The notes below the pieces were generated by a model. It ran no database searches, was not told the DNA's origin, and saw nothing but the letters and a program-made list of their open reading frames with translations. A DNA stretch of 9,538 nucleotides, from assembly GCA_040381035.1 (NCBI GenBank), contig JBEIHY010000111.1, forward strand, positions 1-9,538. Direction: 5' to 3'. Within the stretch, counting starts at the first letter, position 1. Each line of letters begins with the position of its first letter. The position numbers were made by a program, and so were the translations under genes. The DNA comes from REEB506 sp040381035. Its GTDB lineage: Bacteria; Pseudomonadota; Alphaproteobacteria; Caulobacterales; Aquidulcibacteraceae. Below, piece by piece: positions 1 to 6,139 of this stretch.

Positions 1-132
1 CCACCCCCCCCACCACCCCCCCCCCCCACCCACCCACCCCCCCCCCCCCACCTCCCCCCACCTCCTCCCCCCCCCCCCCCTCCCCCTCCCCCGCCCGGCC
101 CGCCGGCGGCCGCCCCCCCCCCCCCCCCCCCC
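1..132. other. Poly-C low-complexity contig end, probable artefact
   Basis: The first ~132 bases are overwhelmingly C with scattered A, T and G, unlike the balanced high-GC sequence that begins abruptly near 133. The coding frame of the substrate-binding protein starts at this border with no signal peptide or start codon, so this tract probably replaces its real 5' end. Poly-C or poly-G runs at contig ends commonly come from no-signal reads on two-colour sequencers or from forced consensus extension. A genuine C-tract cannot be excluded from sequence alone. Confidence 0.75.
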
Positions 133-894
133 CCGCCGCAGCGCATCGTCAGCCTGGATATGTGTGCGGATCAGATGGTTCTGCGCCTGGCCGATCGCGA
201 CCAGATCGCGGCGCTGTCGACGGAGGTCGATCGCGGCTATGTCTCGGCAGGGCCAGCGGCGGCGGGGCTGGCGCGCGTTCGTCCGCGTTTGGAGGATGTG
301 TTGGCGCTGCGACCCGATCTGATCGTGCGCGGCTATGGCGGCGGCGCGCGTGCTGCGGCTGCCTTTGCCCGCGCGGGCGTGGACGTGCATCAGCTCGACT
401 TTCCCGATGATCTTCACGGCGTGCGCGCCAATGTTGCGCGCGCCGCGACAGCGATTGGCCAGAACGCGCGCGGCGCCGCGTTGCTTGGCGATTTCGATCG
501 TCGCTTGGCGCAGGCTCAATCGCGCCGGCCGGCGCGGTTGCGTGCACTGTATGTGACCGCTGGCGGCGCAACGGCCGGGCCGGGCAGTTTGGTTGACGCC
601 ATGCTGCGCGCGGCGGGTCTTGCCAATGCCGAGACCGGCGTCGGTTGGCGCGATCTGCCGCTGGAGCGTCTCACGCGCGCTGCGCCGGACATGGTCGCAG
701 CGGCATATTTCGGCCAACGCCACAGCGACACTTTCATCTGGTCCAGCGCCCGCCATCCGCTCGCGCGGCGTCTGATGGAAGATAAGCCCGTCGCCTGGTT
801 GAGCGGCGGAGCTACTGCCTGCGGTGGGCTAGAGACGATCGACGCGATTGAGTCGCTCAGGGCGGTGCGCGCGCGGCTCGAGGCGGCGCGATGA
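133..894 (+). CDS. ABC transporter periplasmic substrate-binding protein, BtuF/FepB-like (5' partial)
   Basis: This periplasmic solute-binding protein of the helical-backbone class III family should deliver cobalamin, haem or a ferric siderophore to the permease encoded next. The visible frame opens with PPQRIVSLDMCADQ, the typical start of the mature domain in this family. It continues with RPDLIVRGYGGG, the usual ALxPDLI segment, and ends at a C-terminal helix (TIDAIESLRAVRARL). About 254 residues are visible. An ATG exists at 160, but the family motif begins upstream of it, so that ATG is internal and the true start plus signal peptide are lost in the poly-C tract. The TGA overlaps the permease ATG (ATGA), which indicates translational coupling. 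No residue here fixes the ligand; a corrinoid or iron complex is inferred from family and neighbours. Confidence 0.85.
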   Translation, partial: PPQRIVSLDMCADQMVLRLADRDQIAALSTEVDRGYVSAGPAAAGLARVRPRLEDVLALRPDLIVRGYGGGARAAAAFARAGVDVHQLDFPDDLHGVRANVARAATAIGQNARGAALLGDFDRRLAQAQSRRPARLRALYVTAGGATAGPGSLVDAMLRAAGLANAETGVGWRDLPLERLTRAAPDMVAAAYFGQRHSDTFIWSSARHPLARRLMEDKPVAWLSGGATACGGLETIDAIESLRAVRARLEAAR

Positions 895-1883
895 GCCGCG
901 ATCTGTGGCTTTGCGCGGCGCTCGCTCTCAGTTGCGTGATCGCATTGGCGCTGAGCCTTTTGCTCGGCGCGACGCCGGTTTCGGCAGACCATATCTTTGC
1001 GGCGATGTTCGGCGGTGGCGATGGGGCGACGCGGGTGATCGTGTGGGAAATTCGCGCCCCGCGCGCGCTTTCAGCGATGGCCGTAGGCTCAGCGCTGGGC
1101 GCATCTGGGGCGGCCTTGCAGGGGCTTTTGCGCAATCCACTCGCCGATCCAGGCGTGCTCGGCGTGTCAGCCTGCGCGGCTTTGACCGCGACATTGACCT
1201 TGAGTTTCGGCTTGGCCGCAGCCGGCGCTTTGGTCTTGCCGCTTGCGGCGGTAGCGGGGGCGCTAGCGGCAACGCTGCTGCTTAGTTTTGCAGCCGCGGG
1301 CACAACCTCGATCGTCACGCTGATCCTGATCGGGGCGGGGCTGTCGAGCTTTGCCGGCGCGCTGATGGCGTTAGCGATGAATCTTGCGCCCAATCCGTTT
1401 TCCCTGTCCGATATGGTGAGCTGGATGCTCGGATCGCTCGCCAATCGCAGTCTGGACGATCTCGCTTTGGCGGCGCCGTTTCTGGTCGTTGGGGCTGGAT
1501 TGTTGGCGGTAAGCGGACGCGGATTGTCGGCCCTCAGTCTTGGCGAAGAAGCCGCCGCCGGTATTGGCCTGGATCTGGCGCGGGCGCGGTTGCTGTGCGT
1601 GGTTGGCGCGGGTCTGCTCACCGGGGCCTCTGTGAGCCTTGCCGGCGCTATCGGGTTTGTCGGGCTGATCGGGCCGCATCTGGTGCGGCCGTGGGTCAAT
1701 CATGATCCGGCGCGCACGCTGGCGCCCTCCGCGCTTCTCGCGGCGCTGATTCTGCTCGTTGCCGATTTATTCGTTCGTGTGGCGCCGACGGATACCGAAC
1801 TCAAGCTTGGCGTTGTTGCCGCCTTAATCGGCGCGCCCTTCTTTGTGTGGATCGTCCTGCGGCGCGGAGGCGGCGATGGTTGA
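891..1883 (+). CDS. ABC transporter permease, FecCD/BtuC family
   Basis: This inner-membrane permease of 330 residues matches the family's usual 320-350 and should form a homodimeric channel. It is rich in hydrophobic helices throughout, about ten expected. Landmarks: RAPR at 55-58; the family block GAALQGLLRNPLADPGVLGV at 73-92; LSLGEEAAAGIGLDL at 215-229, the cytoplasmic coupling helix region that contacts the ATPase; GFVGLIGPHLVR at 255-266; and a final ELKLGVVAALIGAPFFVW helix. The ATG overlaps the upstream stop by 4 bases, and the 3' end overlaps the ATPase gene by 8 bases, so all three are one operon. The block is of the cobalamin/iron-siderophore type; substrate cannot be told from the sequence. 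Confidence 0.93.
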   Translation: MSRDLWLCAALALSCVIALALSLLLGATPVSADHIFAAMFGGGDGATRVIVWEIRAPRALSAMAVGSALGASGAALQGLLRNPLADPGVLGVSACAALTATLTLSFGLAAAGALVLPLAAVAGALAATLLLSFAAAGTTSIVTLILIGAGLSSFAGALMALAMNLAPNPFSLSDMVSWMLGSLANRSLDDLALAAPFLVVGAGLLAVSGRGLSALSLGEEAAAGIGLDLARARLLCVVGAGLLTGASVSLAGAIGFVGLIGPHLVRPWVNHDPARTLAPSALLAALILLVADLFVRVAPTDTELKLGVVAALIGAPFFVWIVLRRGGGDG

Positions 1884-2655
1884 GCCGGCATTGTCCGTAT
1901 CCGGAGTGTCCGTGGCGCTCGGCGCCCGTATGGTCGTGCGCGAGGCGAGCTTTGCCCTGGCTGGCGGCTTCACGGCTTTGATTGGCCCAAATGGCGCCGG
2001 CAAGACCTCGCTGTTGCGCGCCTGTCTTGGCCTCGTTGCGCGCCAGAGCGGATGTGTCGCGTTGGCCGGCCAGGACCCGGTGCGGTTGCGACCGCCGCAG
2101 CGGGCGCGTTTGGCCGCTTATCTGCCGCAAAGCCGGCCGCTGGCATGGCCGCTGCGCGTGCGCGATGTCGTGACGCTTGGCCGGTTTGCGTTTGGGGCGG
2201 CGCCTGGGCGATTGTCACCCGACGATGCCGCAGCGGTCGATCGCGCCATGGCGGCGTGCGACCTCACAGACCTCGCGCTGCGTCGCTGCGATGCGCTGTC
2301 AGGCGGGGAGATCGCGCGCGTCCACATTGCGCGTGCGCTTGCCGCCGAGGCGCCTCTACTCATTGCCGATGAGCCGATCGCCGCGCTCGATCCGCGCCAT
2401 GCGTTGGCAGTGCTGGCCTTGCTGCGCGGCTTTGCCGATCTCGGCGGGACGGTGTTGGCGAGTCTGCATGATATCGACCTTGCCGGCTTGTTTGCCGATC
2501 GCGTCATGGTGATGCAGGCGGGGGCCATGGTCGCCGATGGGCCGCCGGGAGAACTGTTGCGCGCCGATCTGTTGGCGGAGGTGTTTGGCGTCGCCGCTGT
2601 GCCGGAGGTGATCGATGGGCGCGTGCGCGTGCGGCTGGCGCCGCCCAAGGCCTGA
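1876..2655 (+). CDS. ABC transporter ATP-binding protein, BtuD/FecE-like
   Basis: This cytoplasmic ATPase (259 residues) powers the importer encoded upstream. Walker A GPNGAGKTS lies at 37-45, the Q-loop YLPQ at 82-85, the signature LSGGE at 141-145, Walker B LLIADEP at 161-167, the D-loop ALD at 170-172 and the switch histidine at H198 (LHDIDLA). All catalytic elements are intact. An in-frame start at 1843 would add 11 residues inside the permease gene. The ATG at 1876 is preferred because the purine-rich GCGGAGGC lies about 6-8 bases upstream and the protein then begins at the usual family position. It overlaps the permease stop by 8 bases. The C-terminal segment after the H-loop is the short kind found in FecE/BtuD/HmuV proteins. 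Confidence 0.93.
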   Translation: MVEPALSVSGVSVALGARMVVREASFALAGGFTALIGPNGAGKTSLLRACLGLVARQSGCVALAGQDPVRLRPPQRARLAAYLPQSRPLAWPLRVRDVVTLGRFAFGAAPGRLSPDDAAAVDRAMAACDLTDLALRRCDALSGGEIARVHIARALAAEAPLLIADEPIAALDPRHALAVLALLRGFADLGGTVLASLHDIDLAGLFADRVMVMQAGAMVADGPPGELLRADLLAEVFGVAAVPEVIDGRVRVRLAPPKA

Positions 2656-2660
2656 TCCGA

Positions 2661-2689
2661 GGCGCGACACGCCGACACAGTGCCGCGCC
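2661..2689 (+). terminator. Weak hairpin after the ABC operon
   Basis: GGCGCG at 2661-2666 can pair with CGCGCC at 2684-2689 across a 17-base loop, just after the ATPase stop. There is no T-tract, so this is not a clear intrinsic terminator. It could mark a Rho-assisted end or mean nothing in such GC-rich DNA. Confidence 0.2.
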
Positions 2690-2733
2690 CCGGAAGCCTG
2701 CTAAAGTCTGTCCTCAAACATGGGAGGTCCGCC

Positions 2734-2934
2734 ATGGCTGTCGCCAAACACATTGAAGTCACGGCCGGTTCGAAGAAGGGGCTGGAGGACGCGATCAATC
2801 AAGGCATCGCCAAGGCCGCCGACAGCCTGGAAAACATCGAAAGCGTCTGGGTGAAAGACATCAAGGCGACCGTGAAGGACGGCAAGCTGCATGAATGGCG
2901 CGTCAATATGACGGTCACGTTCGTTTTGAAATAG
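2734..2934 (+). CDS. Dodecin (flavin storage/sequestration protein)
   Basis: This 66-residue protein matches dodecins in size and sequence. Dodecins assemble as hollow dodecamers that bind stacked pairs of flavins (riboflavin, FMN or FAD) and buffer free flavin in the cytoplasm. Visible landmarks are the opening strand KHIEVTAGS, the single helix GLEDAINQGIAKAADSL, the ESVWVKDI strand carrying the conserved tryptophan (W39) that stacks on the isoalloxazine ring, and the final NMTVTFVLK strand. A longer in-frame ORF opens at 2680. The ATG at 2734 is chosen because GGGAGG (2722-2727) sits 6 bases upstream and the product then has the standard length. It stands 78 bases after the ABC operon and is probably a separate gene; no functional link to its neighbours is evident. 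Confidence 0.95.
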   Translation: MAVAKHIEVTAGSKKGLEDAINQGIAKAADSLENIESVWVKDIKATVKDGKLHEWRVNMTVTFVLK

Positions 2935-2978
2935 AGCTAACGGTTTTATAGGCGCGGCGCGCCTGCTACGGCTGCGCG

Positions 2979-3686
2979 ATGAGCATGAACAACAATATCG
3001 TCATCGTGACCGGCGCGGCCGGCAATCTCGGGGCCGCCATCGCTGAGGCTTTGGCCGGGCGCGGGGCCATGCTGGTTCTGGCCGATGTGCGGGCAGAGCC
3101 CTTGCACGAGCTCGCCGCCAAACTGGCGGTGGAGAGCGTGGTTGTGGCAGGCGCCGATGTGCGCACCGCCGATGGCTGCGCCGCGGTGGCGCAGGCCGCG
3201 CTCGATCAATTTGGCCGCATCGACGCCCTCGCCAACACCGTGGGCACATTCAAGATGGCCGATGTCAGCGCGGACGCAGCCCAGGACTGGGGCTTATTGA
3301 TGGATCTGAATGCGCTGAGCGCGCTGCGCTTGAGCCAGGCGGTCCTGCCGGCCATGCGCGCGCAAGGCTATGGCCGCATCGTCCATACCGCCGCCGGTGC
3401 GGCGCTGAAAAGTTTCGCCGGTGCGGCGGTGTATGCGGCGTCCAAAGCTGCGGTTCTTCGCATCACTGAAGCGGTGGCGCAGGAGAACAAGGCCGCCGGG
3501 ATCACCTGCAATGCGGTGCTGCCCGGCACGATCGACACGCCGCAAAATCGCGCCGCGATGCCGGATGCGGATTTCTCGACCTGGGTGGCGCCGGCCGATC
3601 TGGGCGCCGTGTTTGCGTTCCTGGCCTCAGCAGAGAGCGGCGCGATCAATGGCGCGGGCATTTCCGCCGCGGGGCGGGGCGTCTAA
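2979..3686 (+). CDS. Short-chain dehydrogenase/reductase-fold protein lacking the catalytic Ser
   Basis: This classical SDR-length protein (235 residues) has a Rossmann fold. The nucleotide-binding loop reads TGAAGNLG at 11-18, the acidic end of the second strand is LADVR (D36), and the next nucleotide contact is GADV at 58-61. The active-site Asn (N111) and the YxxxK pair (Y152, K156 in YAASK) are present. Two positions depart from the family: the NNAG motif reads ANTVG at 85-89, and the catalytic serine expected 13 residues before the tyrosine is alanine (A139, in HTAAGAA). Ordinary SDR dehydrogenase activity may therefore be weak or altered. The ATG at 2979 has no clear Shine-Dalgarno; a second ATG lies at 2985. 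It lies 27 bases upstream of the MarR-like gene and may be a regulatory target of it. Substrate is unknown. Confidence 0.88.
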   Translation: MSMNNNIVIVTGAAGNLGAAIAEALAGRGAMLVLADVRAEPLHELAAKLAVESVVVAGADVRTADGCAAVAQAALDQFGRIDALANTVGTFKMADVSADAAQDWGLLMDLNALSALRLSQAVLPAMRAQGYGRIVHTAAGAALKSFAGAAVYAASKAAVLRITEAVAQENKAAGITCNAVLPGTIDTPQNRAAMPDADFSTWVAPADLGAVFAFLASAESGAINGAGISAAGRGV

Positions 3687-3695
3687 AAGATCGCT

Positions 3696-3709
3696 TGCGA
3701 TGCATCGCA
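3696..3709. promoter_or_regulatory. Perfect 14-bp palindrome, candidate MarR operator
   Basis: TGCGATGCATCGCA at 3696-3709 is fully self-complementary. It lies in the 27-base gap between the SDR and the MarR-family gene. A possible promoter overlaps it: TTGCGA at 3695-3700, 16 bases, then TATGTT at 3717-3722. The half-site TGCGAT recurs at 3730-3735. MarR proteins are dimers that bind palindromes of this size over their own promoters, so autorepression is a reasonable inference. Neither promoter box is a strong consensus match. Confidence 0.5.
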
Positions 3710-3713
3710 TGTA

Positions 3714-4154
3714 ATGTATGTTCGCGGCATGCGATCTGCGCCGCGCCTGTTTCATCTGTTGTCGCTGGCGCAACGCCGTGCGCAAGCCGTCGCCGAAGCT
3801 GGACTGTCTGATCTGGACGTGAGTGCGGCCCAGGTCGGCGCCTTGTTCGTGATTGCGCCGGGTGCGGGCGCCAGCGTTGGTGAGGTCGCGGCCGCTTTGG
3901 GGCTGGCGCAATCGGCGGCCTCGACAATGGTGCAGCGGATGGAGCGCGCGGGGCTGATCATCCGCGCCGCCGATCCGGCCGATGCCCGGATAACCCGTCT
4001 GCACCTCACCAGTTCAGGCTTGGCGGTTCGCGCGCAAGCTTCGCGCCGGGTTCAGACGCTCAATCGGCGGCTTGGCGGGCCATTCAGCGCCGCCGACATC
4101 GCCGTGGTCGCGCAATTTCTTGAGCATGTCGCTGCGCTGGAGCCGCTGGCGTGA
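3714..4154 (+). CDS. MarR-family transcriptional regulator
   Basis: This winged-helix repressor is up to 146 residues, a normal MarR length. The DNA-binding domain spans about 54-102: SVGEVAAALGLAQSAASTMV holds helices 3 and 4 (recognition), followed by QRMERAGLIIR, the wing D-P-A-D-A-R at 87-92, and RLHLTSSG. Flanking helices at ~10-45 and ~103-146 form the dimer interface. Two starts are possible: 3714, only 4 bases after the palindrome, and 3729 (MRSAPRL), which coincides with the expected transcription start of the promoter proposed above and would make a leaderless mRNA. Neither has a Shine-Dalgarno. The stop overlaps a GTG that opens the DUF3995 frame, so the two are translationally coupled. 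Such regulators usually sense aromatic acids, lipids or oxidants; the ligand is unknown here. Confidence 0.88.
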   Translation: MYVRGMRSAPRLFHLLSLAQRRAQAVAEAGLSDLDVSAAQVGALFVIAPGAGASVGEVAAALGLAQSAASTMVQRMERAGLIIRAADPADARITRLHLTSSGLAVRAQASRRVQTLNRRLGGPFSAADIAVVAQFLEHVAALEPLA

Positions 4155-4570
4155 CGGCGATGTTGGTCATTCTGCTCGCCGCGCTCGGTGCGGTGCGGTG
4201 CATGCTGGCTGGGGGCGGGCGGGCGCTGGCCGGCGCGCATCGAGGCTGAGCTTGTCGGCCTCGTGATTGGGCGAACGCCCAATGGCAAAATGGCGCCTGC
4301 GGCGGCTTGTTTTGCCGTCGCCGGGTGCTTATTTGCGGCCGCCGGGTTAGGCGCCACCGTGTCGCCTGTGAGCCCTGCCTGGCAGCGCGCGGCCTATTTG
4401 GGCGCGGCCGGCGTGTTTCTGCTGCGCGGCCTGGCCGGCTTTATCGGCCCGCTCTGGCGCTATGCCGCCGGAACGCCGTTTTCCGGCTCAACTAACGCTT
4501 TTATTCGCCGCTCTGTCTTATCCTTGCGGCCTTTTTCATCGCCAAAGGAGTGCTTGAAAATGTCCGCTGA
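4151..4570 (+). pseudogene. DUF3995-type membrane protein, broken by two frameshifts and a stop
   Basis: Pieces of one small multi-pass membrane protein are spread over two frames. The first helix, MLVILLAALGAV, is read from GTG 4151 or ATG 4160. The frame then shifts near 4195-4225, inside GGTGC repeats and G-runs, to one giving GAGGRWPA, a long hydrophobic middle, YLGAAGVFLLRGLAGFIG and GTPF. It shifts back at the T-run 4479-4482 to give FRLN, a TAA at 4493-4495, then RFYSPLCLILAAFFIAKG and a stop at 4568-4570. GGRWP, FLLR and RFYSPLCL are the recognisable landmarks of DUF3995. The function of this family is unknown. The gene overlaps the MarR stop (GTGA) and the crotonase start. An uninterrupted ORF at 4188-4676 fuses the middle of this gene to the crotonase start and is not a real protein. 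Confidence 0.72.
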
Positions 4571-5504
4571 CATCGCCGTTGTCGTTGCCGATCACGTGAT
4601 GAAAATCACCTTCACCCGACCGACCAAGAAGAACGCCCTCAGCAATGCGATGTATGGCGTGTGGGCCGATGCCTAGGAGCAAGCCGAGGCTGATCCCGCC
4701 ATTCGCGCCGTGCTGCATACCGGTGAAGGCGACGCTTTCACTGCCGGCAATGATTTGCAGGATTTCATGCAGATAGCCTGCGGCACGGCGAGTGGGCCGC
4801 GCCATGTCGGGCGGGTGCTGCAAAATCTGGCGCGGGCGCAAAAGCCGCTGATTGCGGCGGTGAATGGCCTATCGGTAGGGGTTGGAGCCACCATGCTGCT
4901 GCATTGCGATCTGGTCTATATCACTGCCAGCGCCAAGCTGACGACGCCGTTTGTCGGTCTTGGCCTGGTGCCGGAGGCGGCGTCGAGCTTGTTGTTGCCG
5001 CAGGCGCTGGGCGCCAAGCGGGCCTATGCGATGTTTGCGCTCGGCGAAGCGATCACCGGAGCGGAAGCGGTGACGTTTGGGCTGGCCAATCGCGCCTTCG
5101 ACACCGCGGCCGAAGCGCGGGACGCGGCGCGCGCAGCGGCGCAAGCGCTGGTCAACCGCCCGCCGCAGGCGCTGGCTCACACCAAAGCGCTGATGCGCGA
5201 CGGCGAGGCGCTGGGCGCCTTGATGCTCAAAGAGGGCGCGCTCTTTGAGCAGCAATTGCGCTCAGAAGACGCGCGCGAAGCGTTCACCGCCTTCATGGAG
5301 CGCCGGCCGACGCGGTTTGCGCCGGGTTGCGCTATTCGCCCGCAGCCACCAGGGGCGCTTGCGCAGCCGCATCCGACAAATGCATGGCGGCGGGATCGGC
5401 GGCGGTGGTGGTCAAGGCCATGCCAAACAGCGCCGCGATCGCCGCCAGGGCCAAGAGCGGGGCGGCTTTGCCCATCAATGCCGGCAGCTCCGCCACGCCG
5501 TTGA
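4560..5504 (+). pseudogene. Crotonase-family enoyl-CoA hydratase/isomerase with in-frame amber and lost stop
   Basis: Crotonases act on acyl-CoA thioesters, typically in fatty-acid or aromatic degradation. The ATG at 4560 has AAAGGAG at 4544-4550. The frame gives MKITFTRPTKKNALS, then TAG at codon 39 (4674-4676), and continues in the same frame with all family features. These are the oxyanion loop FTAGNDLQDF (60-69), the second oxyanion segment NGLSVGVGATM (102-112), VPEAASS with E139 where delta3,delta2-enoyl-CoA isomerases carry their acid, and the C-terminal helices. PEAASS favours an isomerase-like rather than a classical hydratase activity. Codon 257 (TGC, 5328-5330) sits where the family normally ends; without a stop there the frame runs on to 5504 over the convergent gene. 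Without suppression only a 38-residue peptide or an internally started protein could form. Sequencing error remains possible. Confidence 0.8.
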
Positions 5505-5967
5505 ATGCGCCGCGCCAGGCGTCACCGGGGCGATCGACCATCGAGGTGCGCAACCGCAACGGCATATCCGGCGCTGCGTTCATCCGATCGACGATCGGCG
5601 CCGGGCGCGGGCTGATCGCCGGTTCCGCATCGATGCGCCGGCGCGCTGGCTTGCGGCGTAGGACCGGCTTAAGGACGGCAAAGGGACTAAACCCGGTTGC
5701 CTCTGGCACGCTCCAGGGCGGGGCCAGATTGAGCCAGTCGCCCGGCGCCGGCGGCCAATGCGCCGGTGGCGGCTGCAAACTGACCGGGCGCGCGGGCGTC
5801 AGTATGCGGCTTGCGCTACGGGCTGCGCCGCCCCGGCGGCGGGCTCGATAATAAGAAGTGGCCGACATCCCGCTCTGGGCGCAGGCAGCGGCGACGGTCA
5901 TCCCGGCTGCGCGCAGACACTCAATAGCGGCGACCCTGGCTTCAGCGGTGCTGGTGGGGTGGCGCAT
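5332..5967 (-). CDS. Hypothetical protein: N-terminal helix-turn-helix, Pro-rich linker, C-terminal membrane segment
   Basis: I do not recognise this 211-residue protein as a named family. Residues ~7-45 resemble the helix-turn-helix of IS3-type OrfA or Hin-like proteins (TVAAACAQSGMSATSYYRAR). Residues ~55-135 are rich in Pro, Arg and Ala and probably unstructured. Residues ~165-187 (KAAPLLALAAIAALFGMAL) form one likely membrane helix, followed by a 24-residue tail. The order suggests a cytoplasmic DNA-binding or protein-binding head tethered to the membrane; that role is inference. The ATG at 5967 has AAAGG (5976-5980) 8 bases upstream on its strand. It converges on the crotonase, whose frame overlaps it by ~170 bases only because the crotonase stop seems lost, and it diverges from lepB over a 172-base gap. 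Confidence 0.6.
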   Translation of the reverse strand: MRHPTSTAEARVAAIECLRAAGMTVAAACAQSGMSATSYYRARRRGGAARSASRILTPARPVSLQPPPAHWPPAPGDWLNLAPPWSVPEATGFSPFAVLKPVLRRKPARRRIDAEPAISPRPAPIVDRMNAAPDMPLRLRTSMVDRPGDAWRGAFNGVAELPALMGKAAPLLALAAIAALFGMALTTTAADPAAMHLSDAAAQAPLVAAGE

Positions 5968-6080
5968 AGGCGTGGCCTTTGTTTTGCCTGCGCCACAGTG
6001 AATAGCAGCGCATTGGCGTTTTCAGCGTTTACGGCATGTTAAGGATATAACAAGAACGGGGCGAAAACGAGAGTGACGAA

Positions 6081-6110
6081 TTGACAATCTTGGGCGGCGA
6101 AAACCAAAGT
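6081..6110 (+). promoter_or_regulatory. Possible lepB promoter
   Basis: A perfect TTGACA lies at 6081-6086, 53 bases before the lepB start, in the most AT-rich gap of the window. The best -10 partner is CAAAGT at 6105-6110 (18-base spacing), a poor match. An isolated TATAAC at 6046-6051 lacks a good -35. The gap also has to hold the promoter of the divergent minus-strand gene. Confidence 0.3.
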
Positions 6111-6139
6111 CGTGCGCTAGTAGCCGGATAGGACACCTC

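Noticed and set aside
1..132. Functional i-motif or G-quadruplex tract
   Set aside because: It sits exactly at the contig edge and truncates a gene that should continue upstream, so an artefact is more likely.
857..1699. 280-codon antisense frame opposite the permease
   Set aside because: It is a shadow of high-GC codon bias: rich in Ala, Pro, Ser and Thr, with no motif, opposite a clear FecCD permease.
2118..2798. 226-codon antisense frame opposite the ATPase
   Set aside because: The sense strand carries every ABC motif in order; the antisense product is low-complexity and runs into the dodecin leader.
2951..2963. GGCGCG-G-CGCGCC as a terminator after dodecin
   Set aside because: Only one unpaired base would form the loop and no T-tract follows; such sequence is common in GC-rich DNA.
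4188..4676. Open 162-codon frame that could be called one protein
   Set aside because: It joins the middle of the DUF3995 gene to the first 38 codons of the crotonase through a frameshift; the strong Shine-Dalgarno at 4544-4550 and family motifs show two genes.
4674..4676. Programmed amber recoding (pyrrolysine or similar)
   Set aside because: No pyl genes, suppressor tRNA or downstream stem-loop is visible, and the neighbouring gene is also broken, so decay or error is the simpler reading.
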